Shown: piece after piece, positions 41,990 to 49,933 of the stretch | Layout: each line of letters begins with the position of its first letter | Numbering within the stretch: the first letter of the stretch is position 1 | Assembly: GCA_025757645.1 (NCBI GenBank) | Contig: CP107216.1 | Coordinates: 1,425,501-1,489,500 of the forward strand | Direction of reading: 5' to 3' | DNA from: Clostridiales bacterium | GTDB lineage: Bacteria > Bacillota > Clostridia > Oscillospirales > Oscillospiraceae | Length of the DNA: 64,000 nt | Notes under the pieces: generated by a model | What the model saw: the letters and a program-made list of their open reading frames with translations, nothing else | Told to the model about the DNA's origin: nothing | Databases searched by the model: none | Translations under genes and position numbers: made by a program

Positions 41990-42664
41990 GTGAACACCCT
42001 GCAATCGATCTGGAACGGGCTCGACTGGTCATATCTGCTGAATATCGTGCTGTCGGTCGTTCCGTCGCTGCTGTGCATCACGTTTCATGAGGTGTCGCAC
42101 GGCTATGTCGCCTATCGCCTCGGCGATACGACGGCAAAGGACGCCGGCCGGCTCACGCTCAACCCTCTGAAGCACATCGACCCGATGGGCCTGCTGATGA
42201 TGGTCGTGTTCAAATTCGGCTGGGCAAAGCCCGTGCCGGTGAACATGATGCGCTTTCGCAGCCCCAAGCGCGGCATGGCGCTCACGGCGCTGGCGGGGCC
42301 GGTGTCGAACGTGCTGCTCGCACTGGTGTTTCTGTTTTTGTACGGCCTGCTGTACCGGGCGCTGTATTCGGTGCAGTTTCTGCTGGACATGATCTGGCTG
42401 ACGGCATATATCAGTCTGGCGCTGGCCATTTTCAATATCATCCCGGTCTCACCGCTCGACGGGTCCAAGGTGCTCTTTGCGCTGCTGCCCGACGCGGCGT
42501 ATGCCAAGCTCATGCGCTATGAGCGCTATGGCATGATCCTGCTGCTCGTGCTGGTCGCCACCGGCGTGCTCGGCAAGCCGCTCACCACGGTGACGGAGGC
42601 CGCGTTTGACAAACTCTTTGTATTTGCGGAGTGGGGCTATGAACTTATCGGCATCTTCGGCTAA
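41990..42664 (+). CDS. Site-2 protease family (M50) membrane protein
   Basis: A 224-residue polytopic membrane protease of the YwhC-like group. Zinc site: HEVSH in the second helix (ITFHEVSHGYVAYRLGD) and the later Asp in NIIPVSPLDGSKV. The segment NPLKHIDPMG is characteristic. I chose GTG 41990 because GGGAGG (41977-41982) lies just upstream; an in-frame ATG at 41975 has no site. It overlaps scpA by 26 bases, a frequent arrangement in Clostridia. Substrate unknown. Confidence 0.92.
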   Translation: MNTLQSIWNGLDWSYLLNIVLSVVPSLLCITFHEVSHGYVAYRLGDTTAKDAGRLTLNPLKHIDPMGLLMMVVFKFGWAKPVPVNMMRFRSPKRGMALTALAGPVSNVLLALVFLFLYGLLYRALYSVQFLLDMIWLTAYISLALAIFNIIPVSPLDGSKVLFALLPDAAYAKLMRYERYGMILLLVLVATGVLGKPLTTVTEAAFDKLFVFAEWGYELIGIFG

Positions 42665-43448
42665 GCCGGACGATCCAACTTATTTTCTCGAGGGCGTCAT
42701 CCACGACAAGAGCGAGATGGCGGATTTTGAGGGCCCGCTGAGCCTGATCCTGCTGCTCTTGTCGAAGAACAAGATCGAGATCCGGGACATCAAAATTTCG
42801 GAGATCCTCGATCAGTATCTGGAATACCTCAACGCCATGGAAAAGCTCGATCTCGAGATCGCAAGCGAGTTCGTGCAGATGGCGTCCTATCTGCTCTATA
42901 TCAAGACCCGTATGCTCCTCACGGAGGAGAAGGAGGTCACAGAGCTTGAGCAGCTCATCGCATCGCTCGAGCAGCTCAAGTGCAAGGACACCTATGCGGC
43001 TGTGAAGTCCGTCACGCCGATGCTCGACGCTGCGGCCCAGACCGGCCTGCACTATCTCTCGCGCCCGCCGGAGCCGCTGCCGAAGTCAGCGGGGGAATAC
43101 CGCTACCGCATCGAGCAGGCAGACCTTCTGCGCGCGCTGCTGTCGGTGTTCACGCGCGGCGGCGCGGCGGCGACGGATGCGCTGCAGATGGCGGCGCCGA
43201 AGCGCATCGTCTACAGCGTGCGCGACAAATGCCGCACGCTCATTGACCAGCTGCGCGAGCGGGGCAGCATGCCGCTCAGCACGCTCTACAGCCAGTGCAC
43301 CAGCCGCAGCGAGATCGTGGCGACGTTCTTGTCCGTGCTGGAGCTGTGCAGCCTCGGCCATCTGATGCTTTCCGAGCAAAACGGTGAATATGTGGCAAGC
43401 TTCACCGGCGGCGTCACGGACGATATTCTGGAATCCATTGTTGAGTGA
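42639..43448 (+). CDS. scpA: Segregation and condensation protein A
   Basis: A 269-residue kleisin subunit of the SMC-ScpAB condensin. The N-terminal SMC-binding region (MADFEGPLSLILLLLSKNKIEIRDIKISEILDQYL) and MASYLLYIKTRMLL are family signatures. A C-terminal winged-helix region with the Ser/Thr-rich stretch (LRERGSMPLSTLYSQC) contacts the SMC head. ATG 42639 with a GGAGTGGGG site is preferred; the frame extends upstream only by overlap with the M50 gene. Confidence 0.95.
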   Translation: MNLSASSAKPDDPTYFLEGVIHDKSEMADFEGPLSLILLLLSKNKIEIRDIKISEILDQYLEYLNAMEKLDLEIASEFVQMASYLLYIKTRMLLTEEKEVTELEQLIASLEQLKCKDTYAAVKSVTPMLDAAAQTGLHYLSRPPEPLPKSAGEYRYRIEQADLLRALLSVFTRGGAAATDALQMAAPKRIVYSVRDKCRTLIDQLRERGSMPLSTLYSQCTSRSEIVATFLSVLELCSLGHLMLSEQNGEYVASFTGGVTDDILESIVE

Positions 43449-43457
43449 GAAATTTTT

Positions 43458-44075
43458 ATGGAACACGAGGAATTACTTTCGGTCATTGAGGCCATTTTAT
43501 TTGCAGCGGGCGATCCCGTGCCGGCGTCGCGCATCGCGCTCGTCACCGGCGAGGAGACGCAGACGATCGTCTCGGCCGCCAGGGAGCTCGCCGCGGCCTA
43601 TGAGGAAAACCGCTGCGGTATGCGCTTGGTGCAGATGAATGATCTGCTGCAGCTGTGCTCCGCGCCGGAGTATGCGGAGTATATCCGCCGCGCGCTCGAG
43701 CAGCGCAAGCCGCCCAAGCTCTCGCAGCCGGCGCTGGAGGTGCTGGCGATCGTGGCGTATTTCCAGCCCGTCACGCGCGCGTACATCGACCAGGTGCGCG
43801 GCGTGGACAGTGCCTACACGGTCACAACGCTGCTCGAGCGCGGGCTCATCGAGGCCTGCGGCAAGCTCGACGCGCCCGGCCGCCCGTCGCTGTACCGCAC
43901 GAGCGCGCTGTTTCTGCGCACCATGGGTATGCAGTCGCTCGATGAGCTGCCCGTGCTGCCGGATCTGTCGTCCGACGAGGGCGCGGAAAAGCTCGAACAG
44001 GCCATCTCGGAGCTGCGCGGCCGCGGCGAGCAGATGGAGCTGACGGACACGGAGGAAAAACCGACAGGGGAGTGA
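43458..44075 (+). CDS. scpB: Segregation and condensation protein B
   Basis: A 205-residue double winged-helix protein that binds ScpA. Motifs: IEAILFAAGDPV (11-22), LEVLAIVAYFQPVTRAYIDQVRGV (about 95-118) and LIEACGKLDAPGRPSLYRTS. The Glu-rich end (about 175-205) is longer than the core. It starts nine bases after scpA. Confidence 0.96.
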   Translation: MEHEELLSVIEAILFAAGDPVPASRIALVTGEETQTIVSAARELAAAYEENRCGMRLVQMNDLLQLCSAPEYAEYIRRALEQRKPPKLSQPALEVLAIVAYFQPVTRAYIDQVRGVDSAYTVTTLLERGLIEACGKLDAPGRPSLYRTSALFLRTMGMQSLDELPVLPDLSSDEGAEKLEQAISELRGRGEQMELTDTEEKPTGE

Positions 44076-44081
44076 TGCCGA

Positions 44082-44720
44082 TTGACGGCCCTGTGGATCA
44101 TACTGGCGGTCGCGCTGGTGCTGACGGTGCTGAATCTGCTGCCGGTCGGCGTGGACGCCGCCTACGCGGACGATGTGTTTTCGCTCGCGGCGCGCATCGG
44201 CCCGTTCCGGCTCCGGCTCCTGCCGAAACCGCCAGACCAGAAGCCAAAGAAGAAAAAGCCCCCAAAACCGAAGAAGGAAAAGCCGAAGAAGAAATCTGCC
44301 CCGCCGGATATCCGGACGATCCTCGCCCTTGCAAAGCTCGGCCTGCAGGCGCTGGATCGCTTTCGGCAGCGGCTGCGTGTGCAGCTGCTGCGGCTGGTGT
44401 TTGTCTCCGGCGCGTCGGATCCGTACGACACGGCGCTGGCGTTTGGCTATGTCAACGCCGCGCTCGGCGCGCTCACGCCGCTGGCGGAGCGGGCGCTGCG
44501 CATCGACGAGCGGGATATTCAGACCGGTGTGGATTTTCAGGCCGAGCGGCCGCGCATCGACGCGCGCATCGTCTGCACGATCCGTATCGGACAGATCGTC
44601 ATTATCGCGCTGGCGTTCGGCGCAGGATTCCTGAAACAGAAAATGCACGCGAAACAGGCCCGGGCCGCACGCGCAAAGACCGCGCCGGCCACGCAGGAAA
44701 GGAAGGTCAGCAATGGATAA
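44082..44720 (+). CDS. DUF2953 membrane protein
   Basis: A 212-residue protein starting at TTG 44082 with a GGGGAG site. An N-terminal hydrophobic helix (3-24) is followed by a Lys/Pro/Glu-rich linker (KPPKPKKEKPKKK, about 50-70) and the DUF2953 domain (LRLVFVSGASDPYDTALAFGYVNAALG to ALTPLAERALRID). A second hydrophobic segment lies near 176-190. In spore formers such genes stand beside ytfJ (gerW), as here (overlap eight bases). Function unknown, probably sporulation-linked. Confidence 0.88.
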   Translation: MTALWIILAVALVLTVLNLLPVGVDAAYADDVFSLAARIGPFRLRLLPKPPDQKPKKKKPPKPKKEKPKKKSAPPDIRTILALAKLGLQALDRFRQRLRVQLLRLVFVSGASDPYDTALAFGYVNAALGALTPLAERALRIDERDIQTGVDFQAERPRIDARIVCTIRIGQIVIIALAFGAGFLKQKMHAKQARAARAKTAPATQERKVSNG

Positions 44721-45093
44721 TGAAATCAGTGCAGTCATGACTGCGACCATGAGCAAGATCAAGGAAATGGTGGACACGAACACCGTCGTCGGCGAACCGA
44801 TCACGACGCCGGACGACATCACGCTCATTCCGCTGTCCCGCGTCAGCTTCGCCTTTGCCAGCGGCGGGTCGGAGTTCCCGATGAAGGAGAACAAAAACGG
44901 TGTCGGCTGCGGCAGCGGCGCAGGCGTCAAGGTCGAGCCGATGGGCTTTCTGATCGTCAAGGACGGCAATGTGCGCATGCTCAACGTCATGCCGCCGGCA
45001 TCGAACACGTTTGACCGCCTGATCGACATGACCCCGCAGGTGATCGACCGCATCGACCAGTTTATCGACCAGCGTAAGGCCGACAAAGCATAA
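44713..45093 (+). CDS. ytfJ: GerW family sporulation protein (YtfJ)
   Basis: A 126-residue protein of the GerW/YtfJ family. Motifs: MDTNTVVGEPI, PLSRVSFAFASGGSEF (about 42-57), GVGCGSGAGVKVEPMGFLIV (about 66-85). In Bacillus the homologue is made in the forespore and affects germination. Its presence is one of the indications that the host forms spores. Confidence 0.95.
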   Translation: MDNEISAVMTATMSKIKEMVDTNTVVGEPITTPDDITLIPLSRVSFAFASGGSEFPMKENKNGVGCGSGAGVKVEPMGFLIVKDGNVRMLNVMPPASNTFDRLIDMTPQVIDRIDQFIDQRKADKA

Positions 45094-45153
45094 ACCGCAC
45101 CGAAAGTGCCCATAATAAGCACCGCCCGAAACTTGGAAAGGGTGGTGCTTGTT

Positions 45154-46293
45154 TTGAAACGGACGTTTTTTGGCCTTGCCTGCGTGCTGGCCATTTCTTT
45201 GCTTTTCACGCCGCGCGCACATGCCGCCGGGACGGACAATGCGGCCAGGGCCGCCATTGTCGTGCATCCCGAGACCGGCGTCGTGCTCTATGAAAAGAAC
45301 GCGGACGAGCGGCTCGGCATTGCCAGCACGACGAAGATCATGACCGCGCTCGTCGTGCTCGAACACTGCGCGCTCGACGAACCGGTCGAGATCCTGCCGG
45401 AATACACGGCGGTCGAGGGCTCGTCGATGTATCTGCGCGCCGGCGAGACGTACACGGTTGAGGAGCTGCTCTACGGCCTGATGCTCGTGTCCGGCAACGA
45501 TGCCGCCATCGCGCTCGCGTGTCACACGGCGGGCTCTGTGGCGGCGTTTGCGGGCATGATGAACGACAAGGCGCGCGCGCTCGGCATGACCAGCAGCGCG
45601 TTTCAAAACCCCAACGGCCTTGACGCCGAGGGGCACTATTCCACGGCGCGCGACATGGCGAAGCTCGCCTGTGCGGCTCTGGAAAATGAGACATTCCGCG
45701 CGATCGTGTCCACAAAGAGCACGACCGTGGACGGGCAGACGCTCGTGAACCACAACCGCCTGCTGCGCAGCTATGACGGTGCGGTCGGCGTCAAGACCGG
45801 GTACACCAAGACCGCGGGCCGGACGCTCGTGTCCTGCGCGCAGCGCGGCACGACGCAGTTCGTGTGCGTGACGCTCTCGGATCCGGACGACTGGAACGAC
45901 CACACGCACCTGCTCGACTGGGCGTTTGAAAACTACGAGTACCGCTGCGTCGCCGGCGACACGCCGGTGTACGCCGTGCCGGTGCTCTCCGCCACGGTGG
46001 AGCTCTGCGCAGCGGCGCCGGAGCGGCCTGCCTATCTGCTCGTGCACCCGGATGACCCGGTGTCGCTGAAGGCGGAGCTGCCGCGCTTCACGTTTGCGCC
46101 GGTGGAGCAGGGCGCGCAGGCGGGCACACTGACGGCAACCGGCCCGGATGGCCAAAGCGTCACGGTGCCGCTGCGCTATGCCGAACCCGCGGCGCTCGAC
46201 CCGGACGTGAAGATCGCGCCGCTCGCGCGGCTCGGCCGGCTGTGGACGCACGCCTGCCGTTACTTTTCTTCCTACTACTATCCTGTATCCTGA
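45154..46293 (+). CDS. dacB: D-alanyl-D-alanine carboxypeptidase (penicillin-binding protein 5 type)
   Basis: A 379-residue exported S11 peptidase trimming the terminal D-Ala of peptidoglycan stems. Residues 1-24 are a signal peptide (TFFGLACVLAISLLF, AHAA). The penicillin-binding motifs are Ser58-x-x-Lys61 (STTK), SGN (113-115) and KTG (214-216). The start is uncertain: TTG 45154 has AAAGGG 11 bases upstream and gives a clean signal peptide; GTG 45142 and 45145 are alternatives. In spore formers this position (after ytfJ) is often taken by dacB or dacF; the symbol is tentative. Confidence 0.9.
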   Translation: MKRTFFGLACVLAISLLFTPRAHAAGTDNAARAAIVVHPETGVVLYEKNADERLGIASTTKIMTALVVLEHCALDEPVEILPEYTAVEGSSMYLRAGETYTVEELLYGLMLVSGNDAAIALACHTAGSVAAFAGMMNDKARALGMTSSAFQNPNGLDAEGHYSTARDMAKLACAALENETFRAIVSTKSTTVDGQTLVNHNRLLRSYDGAVGVKTGYTKTAGRTLVSCAQRGTTQFVCVTLSDPDDWNDHTHLLDWAFENYEYRCVAGDTPVYAVPVLSATVELCAAAPERPAYLLVHPDDPVSLKAELPRFTFAPVEQGAQAGTLTATGPDGQSVTVPLRYAEPAALDPDVKIAPLARLGRLWTHACRYFSSYYYPVS

Positions 46294-46303
46294 GGTGATG
46301 ACC

Positions 46304-47005
46304 ATGCAGCAGCGGCTGCAAAAGTGCATTTCCGAGGCGGGCGTCGCCTCCCGCCGCACGGCGGAGGCGATGATCTCCGCCGGCCGTGTGACCGTCAACG
46401 GCCGAACCGCACAGCTTGGCGCGCAGGCAGACCCGGAGACCGACGTCATCTGCATCGACGGCCGGCCGCTGCCGCCGCGCGCCCCGAAGCGGTACATAAT
46501 GCTGAATAAACCGCGCGGCTATGTCACGACGATGCACGACGAGCGCGGGCGCAAAACGGTGGCGGATCTTGTGGCTTCGGCAGGGGAGCGGCTGTATCCG
46601 GTCGGGCGGCTGGATCTCGATTCCGAGGGCCTGCTCATTCTGACGAATGACGGGGAGATCGCAAACTGTCTCATGCACCCGTCACACGAGATCCCCAAAA
46701 CGTATGAGGTGGACGTAGAGGGCGGCGACCTCGCAGCCGCGGCAGAGACCATGCACGCCGTCACGGAGCTGGAGGGCTATCGTGTCCGCCCGGCGGAAGT
46801 GACGGTGCTCGCGCCAGGCCGGCTGTCCGTCACGATCCATGAAGGGCGCAACCGGCAGGTGCGCCGCCTGTGTGCGCTCGCGGGGCTGCGTGTCCGGCGG
46901 CTCGTGCGCGTGGCAGAGGGGCAGCTGCGGCTCGGCACGCTCGCGCCGCGTCAGTGGCGGCCGCTGACGGAGCAGGAGATCACGTACCTGAAATCTCACC
47001 TTTGA
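46304..47005 (+). CDS. rluB: 23S rRNA pseudouridine synthase (RluB/RsuA family)
   Basis: A 233-residue enzyme. An S4 RNA-binding domain (residues 1-60: QKCISEAGVASRRTAEAMISAGRVTVNG) precedes the catalytic domain with GRLDLDSEGLLILTNDG (catalytic Asp104) and EGRNRQVRRL. Family members convert one uridine in large-subunit rRNA; rsuA-type target is possible, so the symbol is a family call. ATG 46304 fits the GAGGTG site. Confidence 0.93.
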   Translation: MQQRLQKCISEAGVASRRTAEAMISAGRVTVNGRTAQLGAQADPETDVICIDGRPLPPRAPKRYIMLNKPRGYVTTMHDERGRKTVADLVASAGERLYPVGRLDLDSEGLLILTNDGEIANCLMHPSHEIPKTYEVDVEGGDLAAAAETMHAVTELEGYRVRPAEVTVLAPGRLSVTIHEGRNRQVRRLCALAGLRVRRLVRVAEGQLRLGTLAPRQWRPLTEQEITYLKSHL

Positions 47006-47053
47006 GACAAAAATTTTTATGCAAGTTTTTCTCCTGGAAATTGCAAAAACAAC

Positions 47054-47082
47054 TTGCAAAGTGGTGCAAATTTGCTTAAAAT
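47054..47082 (+). promoter_or_regulatory. Promoter of the RpiR-family regulator gene
   Basis: TTGCAA (47054-47059), 17-base spacer, TAAAAT (47077-47082). Related TTGCAA-like words occur at 47041-47046 and 47064-47069, possible half sites for an autoregulator. Confidence 0.55.
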
Positions 47083-47135
47083 AAAAAAATGTGCCGCAGC
47101 TTGGCGGTAAAAATGCGTATTTACAGGGTGAACAT

Positions 47136-47999
47136 ATGAAAATGGATATATTGTCTGCTTTGGAGCATAAATTTCCCTCCTTTTCCAAGGGCCAGCGCAC
47201 CATCGCGCAGTTTATTCTGAAAAACTATGACAAGGCGGCCTTTATGACGGCTGCGCGCCTCGGAGAAGTGACCGGCGTGAGCGAGTCGACCGTCGTGCGT
47301 TTCGCGGCCGATCTCGGCTATCGCGGCTACCCTGGCATGAAAAAAGCGCTGCAGGAGATCGTGCGCAACCGCCTGACCTCGGTCGAACGCATCGAGGCGG
47401 CCGAGAGCACCATGGACGGGCACGACGTGCTCAAGGCGGTGCTGCGCGCGGATATCAACAATCTGCAGGCTACGCTCGACGAGGTCGATCAGGACAACTT
47501 TGACCAGGCAGTCGATATGATCCTCTCGGCAAAGCATATCTACATCATCGGCATGCGCACGTCCACGACGCTGGCGGATTTTCTCGGCATCTATCTCAAG
47601 CTGCTGCTGGATAATGTCACGGTCGTCAAGGAGATCGCCGCGCGCGAGGTGTACGAACAGATGCTGCGCATCGGCGAGGGCGACCTCATCATCGGCATCA
47701 GCTACCCGCGCTATTCCAAGCGCACGATCAGCGCCATGAAGTTTGCGCGCGATCACGGCGCGCGCTGCCTCGGCATGACGGACAGCAAGGTCTCGCCGCT
47801 CAACGAGATCTCCGACGTGTGCCTGTATGCCAAGAGCGAGATGGTGTCCTTCCTTGACTCGCTCGTCGCACCCATGAGCCTGATCAATGCGCTCATCATG
47901 GCCGTCAGCGCGCGTGATCGGGAGCGCACGTTTGAGACGTTCCGCGAGCTGGAGACCGTCTGGAAAGAATACGAGGTGTATGGGACTGTTGAAAGCTGA
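47136..47999 (+). CDS. MurR/RpiR family transcriptional regulator
   Basis: A 287-residue regulator: an HTH_6 domain (about 1-77, FSKGQRTIAQFILKNYDKAAFMTAARLGEV then SESTVVRFAADLGYRGYPGMKKAL) joined to a SIS sugar-phosphate-binding domain (about 120-255, IYIIGMRTSTTLADFLG, IGISYPRYSKRTI). Such proteins usually sense a phosphorylated sugar and control nearby sugar genes; none is next to it, so the effector is unknown. Start ATG 47136 with AGGGTG upstream. It overlaps the following oxidoreductase gene by 20 bases. Confidence 0.93.
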   Translation: MKMDILSALEHKFPSFSKGQRTIAQFILKNYDKAAFMTAARLGEVTGVSESTVVRFAADLGYRGYPGMKKALQEIVRNRLTSVERIEAAESTMDGHDVLKAVLRADINNLQATLDEVDQDNFDQAVDMILSAKHIYIIGMRTSTTLADFLGIYLKLLLDNVTVVKEIAAREVYEQMLRIGEGDLIIGISYPRYSKRTISAMKFARDHGARCLGMTDSKVSPLNEISDVCLYAKSEMVSFLDSLVAPMSLINALIMAVSARDRERTFETFRELETVWKEYEVYGTVES

Positions 48000-49218
48000 T
48001 GTAGTCGTGATCGGCGGCGGTGCGGCCGGGTCCATGTGCGCGCTCACGGCGGCGCAGCGCGGGCTTCATGTTGTGCTGCTCGAGCCGAACAAAATGCTCG
48101 GCAAGAAGCTGCGCATCACCGGCAAAGGCCGCTGCAACGTAACGAACCACTGCGATGTGAAAACCATCCTTGCCAACATTCCGGGCGACGGGCGCTTTCT
48201 CTACAGCGCGCTCAATCGCCTCGGCCCGCAGGATACGATGGCGCTGTTTGAATCGCTCGGCGTGCCGCTCAAGACCGAGCGCGGCAACCGCGTGTTCCCG
48301 GTCTCCGACCGGTCGCACGACGTTGCCAACGCCCTTGAGCGCGCCTACGCGTACGCCGGCGGGAAGGTCGTGCACGCTGCGGCAACGGATATTCTGACGC
48401 AGGACGGCGCCGTCTCCGCCGTTGTGACCACGGAGGGCGCGATCGACTGCGATGCCGCCGTCATCTGCACGGGCGGCCTGTCCTATCCGCTCACCGGTTC
48501 GACCGGCGACGGCTACCGGTTTGCGCAGCGGCTGGGCCATACGGTCACGCCCACGCGCGCCTCGCTCGTGCCGCTGGAATCCGAGGATCCCTGGTGCGCC
48601 GAGATGCAGGGCTTCTCCCTGCGCAACGTGACGCTCACGGTCTACGATGAGCAGAACAAGGCCGTTTACTCCGACCTGGGCGAGATGCTCTTCACGCACT
48701 TTGGCGTGTCGGGCCCGCTGGTGCTGTCGGCGAGCGCGCATATGCGCGACTTTTCGCGGCACAAATACCGCCTGTCCATTGATCTGAAGCCGGCGCTGGA
48801 CGAAAAGAAGCTCGACGCGCGCATCCTGCGCGATTTTCAGAAATACGCCAACCGCGACTTTAAGAATGCGCTCTATGACCTCGCAGGCCATGCCATGATC
48901 CCGGTGCTCGTGCGCCTGTCCGGCATCCCGGAGGATACGAAGGTCAACGTTATCACGCGCGAGCAGCGGCATCGGCTCGTGGAGCTGTTCAAGCATTTTC
49001 CGGTGTCGGTCATCGGCACGCGGCCCATCGATGAGGCCATTATTACATCCGGCGGCGTGTCGCTCAAGGAGGTCAACCCGCGCACCATGGGCTCTAAGCT
49101 CGTGCACGGGCTGTATTTTGCCGGCGAGGTGCTCGATCTGGACGCCTATACCGGCGGCTTCAACCTGCAGATCGCATGGAGCACCGGCTATGTGGCCGGA
49201 AATGCGGCCTGCACATAA
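47980..49218 (+). CDS. HI0933-family NAD(P)/FAD-dependent oxidoreductase
   Basis: A 412-residue flavoprotein. FAD-binding GGGAAG at 12-17, the family motif LGKKLRITGKGRCNVTN (about 37-53) and a C-terminal TSGGVSLKEVNPRTM to GLYFAGEVLDLDAYTGGFNLQIAWSTGY block that is diagnostic for this family (YhiN/HI0933). Function is not defined; a role in tRNA or RNA base reduction has been discussed for relatives. The gene precedes cmk, a frequent order in Clostridia. Confidence 0.93.
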   Translation: MGLLKADVVVIGGGAAGSMCALTAAQRGLHVVLLEPNKMLGKKLRITGKGRCNVTNHCDVKTILANIPGDGRFLYSALNRLGPQDTMALFESLGVPLKTERGNRVFPVSDRSHDVANALERAYAYAGGKVVHAAATDILTQDGAVSAVVTTEGAIDCDAAVICTGGLSYPLTGSTGDGYRFAQRLGHTVTPTRASLVPLESEDPWCAEMQGFSLRNVTLTVYDEQNKAVYSDLGEMLFTHFGVSGPLVLSASAHMRDFSRHKYRLSIDLKPALDEKKLDARILRDFQKYANRDFKNALYDLAGHAMIPVLVRLSGIPEDTKVNVITREQRHRLVELFKHFPVSVIGTRPIDEAIITSGGVSLKEVNPRTMGSKLVHGLYFAGEVLDLDAYTGGFNLQIAWSTGYVAGNAACT

Positions 49219-49231
49219 CGCACGAAAGGAA

Positions 49232-49933
49232 ATGAACGTTTTGGATACACACATTACCGTTGCCATCGACGGCCCGTCCGGCGCTGGAAAGAGCACGATT
49301 GCCCGCGCGGCTGCGCGCCGCTTCGGCCTCATCTATGTGGACACCGGCGCGATCTACCGCACGGTCGGCCTCGCCTGTGAGCGGGCCGGCGCGGACTGTT
49401 CGGACACCGCCGCCGTGCAGGCGCTGCTGCCGGAGCTGAAGATCGAGCTTGCCTATGACGCCGCAGGCGAGCAGCGGATGCTGCTCAACGGCGAGGACGT
49501 CTCGGACACGATCCGTCTGCCGGAGGTGTCGCTGCTTGCCTCGCGTGTGTCGGCGCTGCCAGTCGTGCGCACGTTTTTGCTGGATATGCAGCGCGATCTC
49601 GCGCGCACGCACAGTGCCGTCATGGACGGGCGCGATATCGGCACGGTCGTCCTGCCGGACGCCGGGCTGAAGATCTTCCTGTCCGCCTCGGCGGAGTGCC
49701 GCGCGCAGCGCCGCTACCGCCAGCTGCAGGAAAAGGGCATTGAGGAGTCTTATGCCGACGTGCTGCGCGAGCTCGAGCAGCGCGATTATGACGATACGCA
49801 CCGCGCCGTCGCGCCGCTCAAGGCAGCGCCGGACGCCGTGCACATCGACACGAGCGACCTGACGCTCGATGAGAGCATCGACGCCGTGTGCGCGGCTATC
49901 CGCACACGCTTCGGAGTGGAGGGAAAGGCGTGA
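49232..49933 (+). CDS. cmk: Cytidylate kinase
   Basis: A 233-residue nucleoside monophosphate kinase making CDP/dCDP. P-loop GPSGAGKST (14-22), then YVDTGAIYRTV, MDGRDIGTVVLPDA and RAQRRYRQLQEKG lid region. ATG 49232 is given as start; TTG 49241 lies at a better distance from the GAAAGGA site and may be the real one. Its stop overlaps the start of the ispH-rpsA gene (GTGA), a conserved neighbour pair. Confidence 0.95.
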   Translation: MNVLDTHITVAIDGPSGAGKSTIARAAARRFGLIYVDTGAIYRTVGLACERAGADCSDTAAVQALLPELKIELAYDAAGEQRMLLNGEDVSDTIRLPEVSLLASRVSALPVVRTFLLDMQRDLARTHSAVMDGRDIGTVVLPDAGLKIFLSASAECRAQRRYRQLQEKGIEESYADVLRELEQRDYDDTHRAVAPLKAAPDAVHIDTSDLTLDESIDAVCAAIRTRFGVEGKA